Source of the DNA: Terana coerulea
Taxonomy: Eukaryota; Basidiomycota; Agaricomycetes; Polyporales; Phanerochaetaceae
Length of the DNA: 64,000 bases
Direction: 5' to 3'
Assembly: GCA_024811115.1 (NCBI GenBank)
Contig: JAKOGH010000941.1
Span: forward strand, 85,179 to 149,178
Made by a program: the position numbers and the translations under genes. Below the pieces are notes generated by a model, which had not been told where the DNA came from, did no database searches, and saw only the letters and a list, made by a program, of their open reading frames with translations. Positions within the stretch are counted from its first letter, which is position 1. Every line of letters starts with the position of its first letter. This document shows, piece after piece, positions 32,648 through 43,739 of this stretch.

Positions 32648-34665
32648 CACAGGGCACATTAATAGCAGCCTTTTGGGCCCTTTAGATCTAATCTCAGATA
32701 CACAGATCACTTGATTAGACTGCTTGTATAATATGACACACTCTGAGTGTTTGTCTACCTTCAATTGAACTTTAATTACATGCCTGTGCTTATTGGTGCA
32801 ACTTTCTACCCCTTAATTACCATATGTAGAAATATCCCACCTTTTGCTGCTTTCTGCCTTTTCCTTGCAGTTCTTCAAGCTCTATTGCATGCCTATGGGC
32901 ATTATAAGCTTATAATGAATTTGTTATATTACAGTAGCATATATATTACTTTTGTGGCAAATAGAAGCCTGTAGAGGTACTGAATAGACTATTTAGCTTT
33001 TCAAAGTTTGGAAAGTACAAATATCTTCTATTAAGCTGTAACAAAATGTTAAAGCATAGAGAGGTACATGTATAGTCTTTATAATGTACAACAAATCATT
33101 TTGTATCTGTCAGAGGCTCTATAAAGGCCTACAAAAATGAGCCATTTAATACATCAATAATACAAAAATATTCCAGAGGCTTGTTATAGCTATGAATAGA
33201 CTGGTGTCAAATTTAAGAGGAACAGATGCGTTATAAGAAAGCTGGAGAGCATCAAAGACTGCCTCCTACGTTACATGATCTATAAATCATCTTAAAATGA
33301 AGGTATCTAAGAATTGCTATCGTATTTATGTTAGTGAACCACCTCGAGTATCTGTATCCAGATGGCTTAGGATATACACCAACATATCAGAGGTGCATAC
33401 ACAATATTTTTAGCAAATATGTTTTCAACTCCATATATCAGTGCATGCAGTTTCTCATTTAGAATGTGTTCAAACTGCATTATGGGCCTAATAAACCCTC
33501 TGCACAACTGGCTATGACTGTTCAGCTTTGCTGTAAATATTTCCAATTATACATTGTACTATTTACATAATCACTACAAGTTTTTATAGTAAGGAGGTAA
33601 GTATCCACATTGCTGAAATGCAGTAAATCTTGTCCATTCCTGAGAGCTATACCTAAACCTCCAAAAAGATCATCTGCGGGTTGGCATGAAGGTTAGTACA
33701 GTATTAGTAAGCTACAGATAGATAGTATACTTTGATAAGCATCTGCTGGTATACTTTATATAGAGTTTTATGCGATGCGGCTATTTGTATAGCTAGGACA
33801 ACATATAAATCTCACTGAAAGTGTAAGAGTTTCATATAATTACTTATTCAAAACACCGCTCACAATATATAGCATCTGAATTCTTTAGGAAATTGAATTA
33901 TTTTACATATCCTACCATTTTCTAAGACTGTGATTCTATTCAAAGATACTTTGTGACTCTCCAAAGCCTCAATAGACCTTTATAAATAGTGTGAGGTGCA
34001 ATTAAAGTAAGTGCTTCAGCTGTCAGAGAACATTGAGTTTGATTCCGAGGATAGCATATAAGCTTAGCTCACCTCTCACATCTTCCCTCACCTCTCATTA
34101 CCTCACATGTACCCTTAGCAGTGCCAGCATCTCGTCAATGCTCTTTTACCATCAAATTTGGTGTTTTAAAAGAGTTGACACAGTTGCCATACGGCCACTA
34201 TGGTCTATAAGGCCAACACAACAGTTCAACACTGCAAATATCACTAGTAGCCACTAACACTCTGCAACATACCCTAAGAGGCTCTTGAAGAGTGCACGAG
34301 AAATGTAGGACTCATGCATGCTATGTAGACATGCTATGCATGCACCAAGTAAGCACAAAGATCTCACATTACCTTGCCATCACTGCCATCTGCCTTCCCC
34401 ATCCACAACTATGCATGCACAGCTTGTGGATAGTTTCTCTTGTATTAACACTGCGTTTTATTTCTTTTTAGACACTTGTTCTGTTTGCCAGTGCTAGTGT
34501 ACCACTGTAAGCTAGATGAATAGTAACTGCAACACATATCTAACGTGCACCAACTTCCCTCTCCTTTTCCTATATACAAAGTCAAAGCTCTGCCACTATG
34601 ACATGCAGTAACATTTTGGCTACATCGCTGTAGCTAGATATGCTTGAGCTCACTATAAATGGCTG
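32648..34665. other. AT-rich interval, no gene supported
   Basis: Apart from the presumed exon remnant at its left edge, I see no domain, LTR terminus or RNA gene. The 75- and 74-codon frames here have no recognisable features. Confidence 0.5.
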
Positions 34666-35228
34666 TGTCATAAATTTCCCTCAGCACTAGTCCACAGTGC
34701 TGAAAGTATAACATTAAATCACAGAACATGTCACTAAGTTGTTATATAGCATTAAAAGACACTGGATCAGTTTGTCATGTGCTTATTGCGCAGTTATCAG
34801 GGATATACCTCATATGTACGTGGAATCCAGGACTTAGGTCTGGAACTGTTCTAGACTATAACCTCAGTATGATATCAGTATGGCATCATAGACTGATAGT
34901 GTGCAGTAGCTTAATTAGGACATCTAGATAGTGTTGATGTTAGCATAATAGCTAGGTCAGATCTGATAAAAGAGTTAAAGCAGCAATATGCTCTAGAGCT
35001 TTGGTTAGACATTACCTGACTGTATTAGTCAGCATATGGTATTGGAGGTCTTAAATAGTGTTTGGGGTTCCTCTACACATGTATATAAGAAGGCTGGTCT
35101 GTAGGCTAAAACTCCAGACTCAACAACATTGTTGATTCATATCTACTCTCCTAGCTCTACTCAAGTCCCTCTGCTTCCCCACTTCTTTCAAAGTCATCCA
35201 AGCAAGTGAATATTATAGTTTTGTGATA
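34666..35228 (+). repeat. Solo LTR1, heavily transition-mutated
   Basis: TGTCATAAATTTCC to GTTTTGTGATA, full length. Compared with the 35555 copy it has many C-to-T and G-to-A changes (for example the AGCGCT motifs read AGCACT and AGTGCT). The flanking 5-mers (GGCTG, GATCT) no longer match. Confidence 0.85.
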
Positions 35229-35554
35229 GATCTATTAAAATAAGTACTCACTAATGGATGCTGCTCATTTTCTAATTATAAGGCTGAGTTTTGCACAGAT
35301 ACTGACCTCTTCTGTTTACACTTGAACAGACTGGTAGTGTGTGGATCTTCTCGCAGGTGGAGTTAAAAATCAAAATATGTGGAGATGTGTTCTTTGAAGA
35401 CATCACACATTTCTAACTCTAGCATATGAAGTAGCCACACAATATCCTTGAGTGTAGATAACTTCTGCCCCCTTAGGCTGCTTGTAAACACTATGCCTTT
35501 GCAGTCATTTTGCTTTTAGCGAGAGTGAGCTTTATGAGCTATGCGAAATCATCC

Positions 35555-36117
35555 TGTCATAAATTTCCCTCAGCGCTAGTCTACAGCGCTTAGAGTGTAA
35601 CATCAAGTCATGGGACACGTTACCCAGTTGTCACAACAGCATTACAAGATGCTGATCAGTTGGCCATGCAACGGAAGCATGGTTATCAGGGATATGCCTC
35701 ATACAGACATAGGATCATGGACTCAGTTCTGGATTTGTTCTAGACTATGACCTCACTATGAGGTCACTATGACATTGTGTACTGGTAGTATACAGTAGCT
35801 AGATTAGAACATCTAGATAGTGTTGATGTTAGCATGATAGCTAGGTCGGATCCTGATAAGGGAGTTAGAGCGGTGGTATGCTCTGGAGCCTTAGTCAGAC
35901 ATCACCTGACTGTATCAGTCAGCATATGGTATTGGAGGTCTTAGATAGTGTCTGGGGTCCCTCTACACATGTATATAAGGAGGCTGGTCTGTGGGCTAAA
36001 CCTCAGACTCAACAACATCGTTGATTCATATCCACTCTACTAGCTCTACTCAAGCCCCTCTGCTTTCCCCACCTATTTCAAGTCATCCCAGCAGGTGAGT
36101 ATTGTAGTTTTGTGATA
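35555..36117 (+). repeat. Solo LTR1, 563 bp, TSD CATCC
   Basis: Full-length, well preserved. Perfect CATCC duplications at 35550-35554 and 36118-36122. The empty site is preserved in the inverted repeat partner near 39,395 (AAATCATCCACCC on the reverse strand). Confidence 0.95.
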
Positions 36118-36335
36118 CATCCACTCCTTCATTTTATCATATAAAATAGCTCATAGATTTCCAAAACAAGTACTCTTGCCGCCACAGCACACCACTCCCA
36201 GTTCAACTTCTGCAGGAACCCCTAATGGTAGAGCCTGAAATGGGGTGCAATGGTCTGTAAATAGTTCTGTTCAGGTTCAGTCTATGTGGTTGTATTGCTG
36301 TTTCAAGTCTATACATGCACATTTCATGCTGGTAA
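36118..36335 (+). repeat. Inverted repeat arm (partner 39,183-39,397)
   Basis: About 215 bp matching the reverse complement of 39,183-39,397, including GAAATGGGGTGCAATGGTCT and TCAAGTCTATACATGCA. It could be the ends of a 3.3-kb element or two inverted LTR copies; no TG...CA boundary is clear. Confidence 0.65.
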
Positions 36336-38317
36336 TATCTAAAAGCACATTTTGAAGATATACCAAGTAAGCTCAGTGTTGTGCTCAGACTTAGAAAGTT
36401 AGACAGTGCACTTATGCAAACACTTATCTTATCTAAACAATAGTAACTTTCAAATTAGAAACATCACGGTCAAAAGAGCCACTCAACCAGAATTGCACAG
36501 CTGATGAGCTAACATAAAACCATCAACTGCTCTCGACGCTAAATGCACAAAATCACAACTATAGCAACATACTTTATTTCTATTTTAAAGAGTTGTGTTG
36601 AAATTTGTAAGCTGGTCATTTCAGTCTGCCAAGGTTGTCTCTCACCACCTTGCGCTCATGATAGCCAAACCAACATTCAATTGCTTCCAGGAGATATCGG
36701 AAGTGCAGATTTCTGGAGCATCTTCTTAGCAATACCTAGCTACCACCCTTCATCTTGTGCATTGAATACACCTAGTTGTGCATGGTGCTACTTACAGACT
36801 GTGTTTTCAAAATACTATTGAAACTGAGAAATGTAAGAGAGGACCTAATATTGAATCCAGATTGTGACAGTGGTGTGACCGAACATTTCTAAATGCTACG
36901 CTAGCTTTGAAAAGTCTAATGTTTTTGCTTATGTGCCACTTGCCCTGTAATGACTACGAAGTTGCACTCATCTCTAAACCACTTGCAAGGTGCTCTGTGT
37001 GCTAGCCAGTGGCACCAGGCATACCCAAAGGAAGCTGCCCTTCAAAACTCCAATAGCAAGATGAGGTAAGTTAAGTCTGCGTGGTGGGAGAGGTGTTGCA
37101 TAGAACTACGGAGTTGCTAGTGTTATGAGAGCTCTAATAAATGAGCAGTGCTATGCTATAGTGCATTGCAATACTGATACACACATTTTGAAGCTCATGC
37201 AATATTATAATCCTCATTAACTTTACCATATCATCTTTGGGACTCAAAGTAGCATTTCGCTGGCTATAACTCAGCTTAGGTATGGGATATTGAAGCTGTA
37301 TCATCTTCTTTGAGGAGTTGTTGGGCAACTTAAATGATGAAGTTTAGAGGCTGAGATATCATTGGCTAAATCACACCTTCTGCTGTGTTTCTGAGTTTTG
37401 CTCATTGTGAACAACTACTTGCTGATGTTCAAAACTGCATATAATGCAGTCACTGGAATTTACACCTCTATGTATGCATATCACCTCCCCAAGGTGCTGT
37501 ATAGCAAGCAGCAATCATTTGCAGCTGTGTACCCTGGACAATCTCAATACATATGCTACTCTCCATCATTACAACTAAAATGAATGGAAATGACAAAAAT
37601 GTCTTACCTGGATCAGTAATATTGCACATAGTCTTGTCGGACTTTTCATGACTTTTTATATTTTTGGTCTCTCTCACCTATCTTTTGTCTTTTACAACCA
37701 GATCTTTTGGGTCTTGTCACAAAGATTGAGTATGTCTTTTGAGCAATGTGAAGTTGATGTGGAGCAGAGTAGGAAGGAGCATTAACACTTCACAACGACC
37801 ATTGCATGTGCACAGCTCTTCCCAAAATGGTAATTAGCATCTTTCAGATCTAATATAACCAAACAGACCCAAGGTCGTTGCCTTTGGCACTGAGCTCTGC
37901 CTATTTTGTATCTTCGTCAGGCTTAAACCTTCCATTAATATTGATGAAGCTTATGGGTTCTAAGATGTAGAATGAGTATGTATGCAAGAGATCAGCACGT
38001 AGAATTAGATCTCTCAGTTTTTAAAGGTGTTGCATGTAAGGCTTAAGGATAAACAGTGCTCTGAGCTAACCGACTGCAAAAGCTTGCATTGACACAGGTT
38101 CTATCACTTAAGACTAAATTAGTACTGTTAGAATTATTTAAACAGGTTCTGTGTTCTACTGAATACTAAAATGCAATCTCATATGAGTAGTGATCAGCAT
38201 ATATATTGACATGGAACGCTTAGAACACATCAAGGGTGTTTAAAAACTCTAACTCTGGAAGTACAAAATTCTTCCAAAACACCGCTAGCAAATGCACTCT
38301 TTGTACAATAGTGTTAA
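36336..38317. other. AT-rich interval, weak coding traces only
   Basis: Minus-strand fragments such as 37134-37328 (64 codons, Lys/Met-rich) look mildly protein-like, but no domain is recognisable and no conserved copy exists in the window. Nothing is called. Confidence 0.3.
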
Positions 38318-38435
38318 TGTCATAAATTTCCCTCAGTGCTAGTCCACAGCACTTAGAGTATAACATCAAGTCATGGAACTTGTCACCAAGTCATTACATG
38401 GTGTTACAAGATGCTAGATCAGTTTGCCATATGCT
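38318..38435 (+). repeat. LTR1 5' fragment
   Basis: TGTCATAAATTTCC to CCATATGCT, the first ~118 bp of LTR1, ending abruptly at a different LTR-like sequence. Confidence 0.8.
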
Positions 38436-38989
38436 TGTTAGAAATATACACATTTGAAATAATAGACAAGTTGTGCTATTTGTGTTTGTTTACGCGTTAG
38501 GAAGGTCATGGGTCTTGATGTAGGTCAAACTCCTAGGCACTTACCTGTATTGGTCAACACTAACGCGTGATGCTGGCACTGTCATTCTTCTTTGCTTTAA
38601 CTACTTTTCAATTATTTTTGCTCTGTGGTCTTTCTCATCCTCACCCGTTTTATACTACGCTCTTTCACTTATTTCATAATATAACTATTATCTTTTAATT
38701 GGACTCCTGAGAGTCAGTCATCAAAGGTGGATCGGTTGGAGCATTGAGTTATGTCTTTCAGTGAGAACACTGCTTTTGCTTTTGTTTATTTAAACCCCTT
38801 ATTTTTTACTTTAGAATATTTCCATAAGGAATTGTAATGTATGGCATTTAATCAAAGATGCCCTGTTCAATGTTCTACTAGAGTATTCCAATCACTTGTA
38901 TTTTCAAACTTTCTTAACTTCACATCGGTGCACACAATATAGCAATGTGCACTGTGCACAAGCTGACACAGGCAAGCACTACTCTAACA
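38436..38989. repeat. Candidate solo LTR (family LTR7), 554 bp
   Basis: Starts TGTTAGA and ends TCTAACA, a perfect 7-bp terminal inversion with TG...CA. TGCT flanks both sides (38432-38435, 38990-38993). It starts within LTR1, but LTR1 does not resume on the right, so the right flank was rearranged or the boundary is coincidental. Internally it has ACGCGTTAG and CTAACGCGT about 60 bp apart. Confidence 0.45.
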
Positions 38990-39182
38990 TGCTCAGCACT
39001 AGATCAACACGTAGCGTAAAGATAAGACATGGATCCAACGCATACGCAATCTTAGTGTCAACATGCAATATTCTAATCCACAGTGCGCGTAAGGCAACAT
39101 AGGCAACCAAGACGCAGTTGACCACAGTACAGTTGACCACGGCATAGTTACAACACAGTCAACTACGGCACAGATACTACAG

Positions 39183-39397
39183 GCATGAGATATGCATGTA
39201 TAGACTTGAAACAGTAATACAACTATATGAACTGAACCTAAACAAAACTATTTACAGACCATTGCACCCCATTTCAGGCCCTGCCCTTAGAGGGCCTTGC
39301 AGGAGTTAAGCTGGGTGTGGTGTGCTGTGGCAGGGAGGGTACTTGTTCTAGAAATCTATGAGCTATTTTATGAGATAAAATGAAAGGGTGGATGATT
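39183..39397 (-). repeat. Inverted repeat arm (partner 36,118-36,335)
   Basis: Reverse complement of 36,118-36,335, about 85 percent similar by eye. Uninterrupted at the LTR1 target site. Just upstream, 39,107-39,175 has short imperfect repeats of CAGTTGACCAC. Confidence 0.65.
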
Positions 39398-39439
39398 TCT
39401 GAAAAAGTGATATGCTCAAGCAGTCTCTTAGCTCCATAT

Positions 39440-41030
39440 GGTATGCCTCTTCAGCTTATATGGTGATATAAGCAAGAAAAGGTTACTACTGGCATCATCG
39501 ATGCTATACGTCAGCAACTCCATCACCGCTACTAGAAGGCATTTGTCTCTGAGATAGGTGAGCCCCCCTGCCTATGTTTCCTACAGTATTACCATTGTGC
39601 AACTTATGGTGAAGGGGCTTAGCAATATCACAAACATGTCCAAGCCCTCACTCAATAATGATAATATGCTTTCGCGAGTGGCAAGCAATATCCAAGGGCA
39701 CTCCTTGAATTCGCTTATCAAGTAGGCTAAGAGGGCCTTGATGTAGGCGGCATCCAAATGACTTCTCTATTGCCAGCACTAAGTTCTTAATGGGGTCTTA
39801 GAGACAACAGAGGTTCTCAGAAAAGAATTCTCCATGGGCAATGCCAGTAGAGCACTCTTCATTAGCAGTGAGTGAGCTAGAGAGAGAGCCACAGCTAGGC
39901 AGTGAAAGGGGGCCTCAATAAGATTAAATGTCTCCTCAAGGTAGGGGTTGAGCAGCATATTTGTAAATAGAAAGTCAGCAGCCTATAAGGGCAGAGATGC
40001 CTTCAACAACCGCATGGAGTCAGGTGGGATGTTTGCATGGTAGTGTCGAAGCTTGGCGCTAGTAGTTTAGAAATAAGTAATAGCAAAAAGGATGAGTAAT
40101 TCAGTAGCCTTGCACTGCCAACATTTCCTCCGTGCTTGCTATCCTGGGCAGAAATGATGGACATTGCAAGCATTGCTGCAACTTTTGTCATATCGGATTT
40201 GGGAGTTGTGAATATCATAGACTTTAGAGCCTCATAGATGGCAAGGATGAGCTTGAGATATATGACTGTTAAGCGAGTCGGTTTGGTATGAGTTATAGAA
40301 TAGATTGCCTGTATAAACGATCTTAGACTAGTAACACTAATAAAGTATAGGTTGGATAGTTACAGTGACAGCCATTAGCTTAGTGGATGCATTGTGGGAA
40401 GCGTAGATGATGGGCTTCAAGTTCATATGTCTGGCTGTCCTCACTGTTTCTAAACCATTGGAGATTGTGACAGTGAGCTTATTGAGGGTCTGTCGAATTG
40501 CAGAGTTGCTGGACTGAGGTCATGGGCTAGTTTTGTAGTGCAAGCTAAGTGTATAAAAATGATAGCCTATGTTGATATGCTAAATATCCTGAGGGATGAC
40601 CTGTGACTTCAGATAGAATACCCTAAGTAATCCACACAGATACTATGGGAGGTCACTGATGTGTACACTATAGGAAGTTAGCTTTACATTTCTGGTTCTC
40701 ATTTTCTATAAGAGAAATTGAATAGTGGAGGGTGCAAGCTGTGTTGGAGAAGAAGACCTGTCACTATATTCACACAGATGAATAGCTTTTGGAGCATAAC
40801 CAGGATTTTAGGTTTATAGTGGGCTGGACTAATTTAAGAAGTCATTCAGGATTAATATAACAAAGTGATGGGGGACTTTAACAAAATCTATTTTATTTCT
40901 AAAACCAATCAACATGCTGCCCAGATGTGCACTAAGTTCAATGGCAACCTCCTCTTTATCCTCATCCTGCGCTGCATGTTGGGCATGATCTACTTGCTCC
41001 GAGTCTTATGCCTGAAAGTAAATAAAAGGC
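39440..41030 (-). pseudogene. Decayed helical protein gene, unrecognised
   Basis: Minus-strand translation stays in one frame for long stretches separated by single stops: EVAIELSAHLGSMLIGFRNK near 40,930, LNKLTVTISNGLETVRTARH near 40,460, LKLILAIYEALKSMIFTTPK near 40,230, then after a one-base shift FLFTNMLLNPYLEETFNLIE near 39,950 and LDAAYIKALLAYLISEFKEC near 39,710. Leu-rich, helical, without a signal peptide; it resembles a HEAT/ARM-type repeat protein only in composition. An acceptor-like TTTACTTTCAG precedes the first block (about 41,014) and GTAACT...TTAACAG (about 40,370-40,250) may be an intron. Neither the ends nor the function are known. Confidence 0.5.
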
Positions 41031-41452
41031 ATGATCAAAATAAAGTCTTAAAGACGGCGCAAGCACTGCACATAGTATCGTAAACAGTGAAGACAATGGT
41101 ATGCAGCATCTAAGAGGGTGCAAATGTATAAGTGATAGGTATATGCAAGGAGTGGGCTATGTAGGCTATAAATAAGGTCTGAATACAATACGCATGGTAA
41201 CGGTACTTTAATAATACTAAAATACCAAAATCTAAAAGGTATGTACTTTCCCACCAGGATTTGCACACGCTGTCATAAAACCTCCAACTATAGAGTTGAT
41301 TAAGACACTTACCATTGTACATCTCGAGGGCTGGAGGCTATAAACTATGAGTCAGAATACTATGTGATAAGCAATTAATTATCATGCTTTTGGCAATAAA
41401 AGAATGTACCAACCCTTATTATGTTACGACTAAGCTGCAGCCAACTGCAAAC

Positions 41453-41787
41453 TGTCGGAATAATAGCACCCAGCCGCTGCTATACACAAGCACCTATCAG
41501 CGCCATAAGGACTATTGCCTATTATGGACATAGAAGATCCAGAGTATAAACTTGGGTATTCTATGAACTAGAGTAAAGTCTTCTGACTTCTCACTATATG
41601 CCACATGCACAGACCTCTGTGGATAGATAGACCTAAGTATTATTATAGAAGTCTTAGTAGTTCCAAAGGTTCTATATTATTTGTATATATACTAGCCTAA
41701 ATATGCTGAATACCACTAAGTTCAGTTGTATTCTTCTTTTCAGGTTATGAGCTTTAAGCTCTATACTCATACTCGTTACCTTTGTCA
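41453..41787 (+). repeat. LTR2 copy (solo)
   Basis: TGTCGGAATAATAGCACCC to ACCTTTGTCA. Complete relative to LTR2 of Copia-1; no Copia internal DNA adjoins. Flanking 5-mers CAAAC and ACTCT do not match. Confidence 0.75.
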
Positions 41788-41797
41788 ACTCTACGTT

Positions 41798-42049
41798 TGA
41801 GCAGTGATATGCTCTAGAGCCTTAGTCAGACGTCACCTGGCTGTATTAGTCAGCACATGGTATTGGAGGTTTTAGATAGTGTCTGGGGTTCCTTTACACA
41901 TGTATATGAGGAGGCTAGTCTGTGGGCTAAACCCCAGACTCAATAACATCATTGATTCATATCTGCTTTACTAGCTTTACTCAAGTCCCTCTGCTTTCCC
42001 CACCTCTTTTCAAGTCATCCCAGCAGGTGAGTATTGTAATTTTGTGATA
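41798..42049 (+). repeat. LTR1 3' fragment
   Basis: Begins in mid-LTR1 (GAGCAGTGATATGCTC) and runs to the terminus TTTTGTGATA. The 5' half is missing. Confidence 0.8.
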
Positions 42050-43735
42050 GTTTGTTGAGTCTACTCTGCTGCTTGGTGTTGCTGTCAAGGGCAACAAGCA
42101 GGAGCTTTGTTGCAGTATTGTGCAGCATACATATCGTTATACACAGTGTGTTGAAATGAACACTATTGCTATTTGTGTTCTGGGGGATCTTACTACTGTT
42201 CTACAATGGACTGAGGCTATGAGCTGGTTGCTGTCAAGGACTATGCTCTATATCATTGAGAAGCACTATGGCTTAGGCTGTGGGCTGCTATTATGGCAGC
42301 ATGCTAATCTTCATGCCGATCCTCAGGCTGGTAAAGAGGTGCTTGCTGCGCTGTATAGTGTAGAGCAACATTTTGGTGTGACTTACCTTCGAGTAGTTGC
42401 AGCTATGAGTCTTCAGGTGTTGACAGCAAACCAATTTGGGCGAGCATAGAGTCAATGTAATATTGGCTTAAAAACCTTTTGCTGCATAGCTGGAACTGTG
42501 TCAGCAACCCCATACCACTTTTGATTGAGTTAGTACCTCCAAACCTAGTGAGAGAAACCAGGCCGTTGTTGACACTACCAATTGTATGCATCAAGACTGC
42601 ACGACCTCAACAGGTCATTCTATTTGTTCACTATTTTCTGTATCATGTTTGCCGAAATAGAGACCAGTACTGATGCCATTGTTATGCAGCCATGCTGAAA
42701 GTACCTCCTGCGTTTACCACCTCCACGTGAGGAATGAGCCTTTAGGCCTTTGCAAATGCATCTCCCTTCAAAGGAGATCTGAGCCAAGTAAGCCAACATT
42801 TGCAAGCTATAAAAGGTCTACAACTCCAACATCCCTAAGCTGCACTCTTATCCTCTTACTTCCGAGGGAGAGTAAGCAGCTTACGGAAGAGGCTTAAGCT
42901 GACACGTTGCTTAAGCGCATCAAGTCTTACGCTTTGTTCAAGTAGCGTCGGAAAGAGCTGCTCAACTGCCTCTCTGACCCTCGCTGCCATTCATTTGAAT
43001 AGCTCGCACCTCGCGAAGTATCAGGTCCCCAAGCTGCCCTCAGCTAAGCTTCATTTTTGTTGAACAAAGCTGCTCAAGGGTTCTAATGAACTCTAGCTGA
43101 TGCTCAAGGCAACAAAAGTTTGCCTCGACCCAGTCTTTGAGAAACTCTGCAAAGAGAACTTACTGCAGGACACTGGTCACACCAAATGGGTGCATGTGCC
43201 TGAGGAAATTCAGAACAAGCTCTGGGGTGGGTACAACAAGTTCCAGAACATCTACAAGAATTTGGACTTGGTGGGGTAGAAGTTGGGTAATAAACAGTAG
43301 AGAGAGTTGACAGGTGCATTAAAGCGTATTGGAAATGTTTTGTTTACAAACCTAAATGCTAGATTTGCAGAGATTTGTAGTCAACTAGCAGCATTGGATG
43401 TAGCAATCCTTAAGACTGCTAATTAAACTTTGCATTTACTACTTGGAATAACTAGCTGGGATGCAACAACCAAATTGACCTCTTGCGTACGACATTTTAT
43501 TAAAATTGGCACTAATATAAAGAGCAGAAATGCCTTCTTTCACCAACTTTGTCCTTGACTGCACTACAGAGGTCATTGCTGACCCTGTAGTGGCTCTCCT
43601 ATACGATGTCAACACTAACTCTGATCACTTCAGTGATGCACAGTTGGCAGCTATTCTCCATGTAATGCAGAACACTTTTGCTCAGTTTATTTGAATTAGC
43701 ACAGACTTTGCCCAAGGACATGTCACTAACATATT
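42050..43735 (+). pseudogene. Decayed protein-coding pseudogene, unrecognised
   Basis: A frame from 42,050 reads through 42120-42449 (MSWLLSRTMLYIIEKHYGLG, then DPQAGKEVLAALYSVEQHFG), and beyond a stop continues with PPPREE, PLQMHLPSKEI, LHSYPLTSEGE, each followed by a TGA/TAG where Trp is likely. After shifts it gives LDPVFEKLCKENLLQDTGHT, HVPEEIQNKLWGGYNKFQNI near 43,200, ARFAEICSQLAALDVAILKT near 43,380 and DPVVALLYDVNTNSDHFSDA near 43,590. It abuts the 18S fragment. Coding character is clear from long stop-poor frames; the family is not known to me. It could be a host gene or the ORF of a large mobile element. Confidence 0.5.
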
Positions 43736-43739
43736 AGGT

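Noticed and set aside
34666..35228. Target duplication for this LTR1
   Set aside because: Flanking 5-mers GGCTG and GATCT do not match even allowing transitions, so none is claimed.
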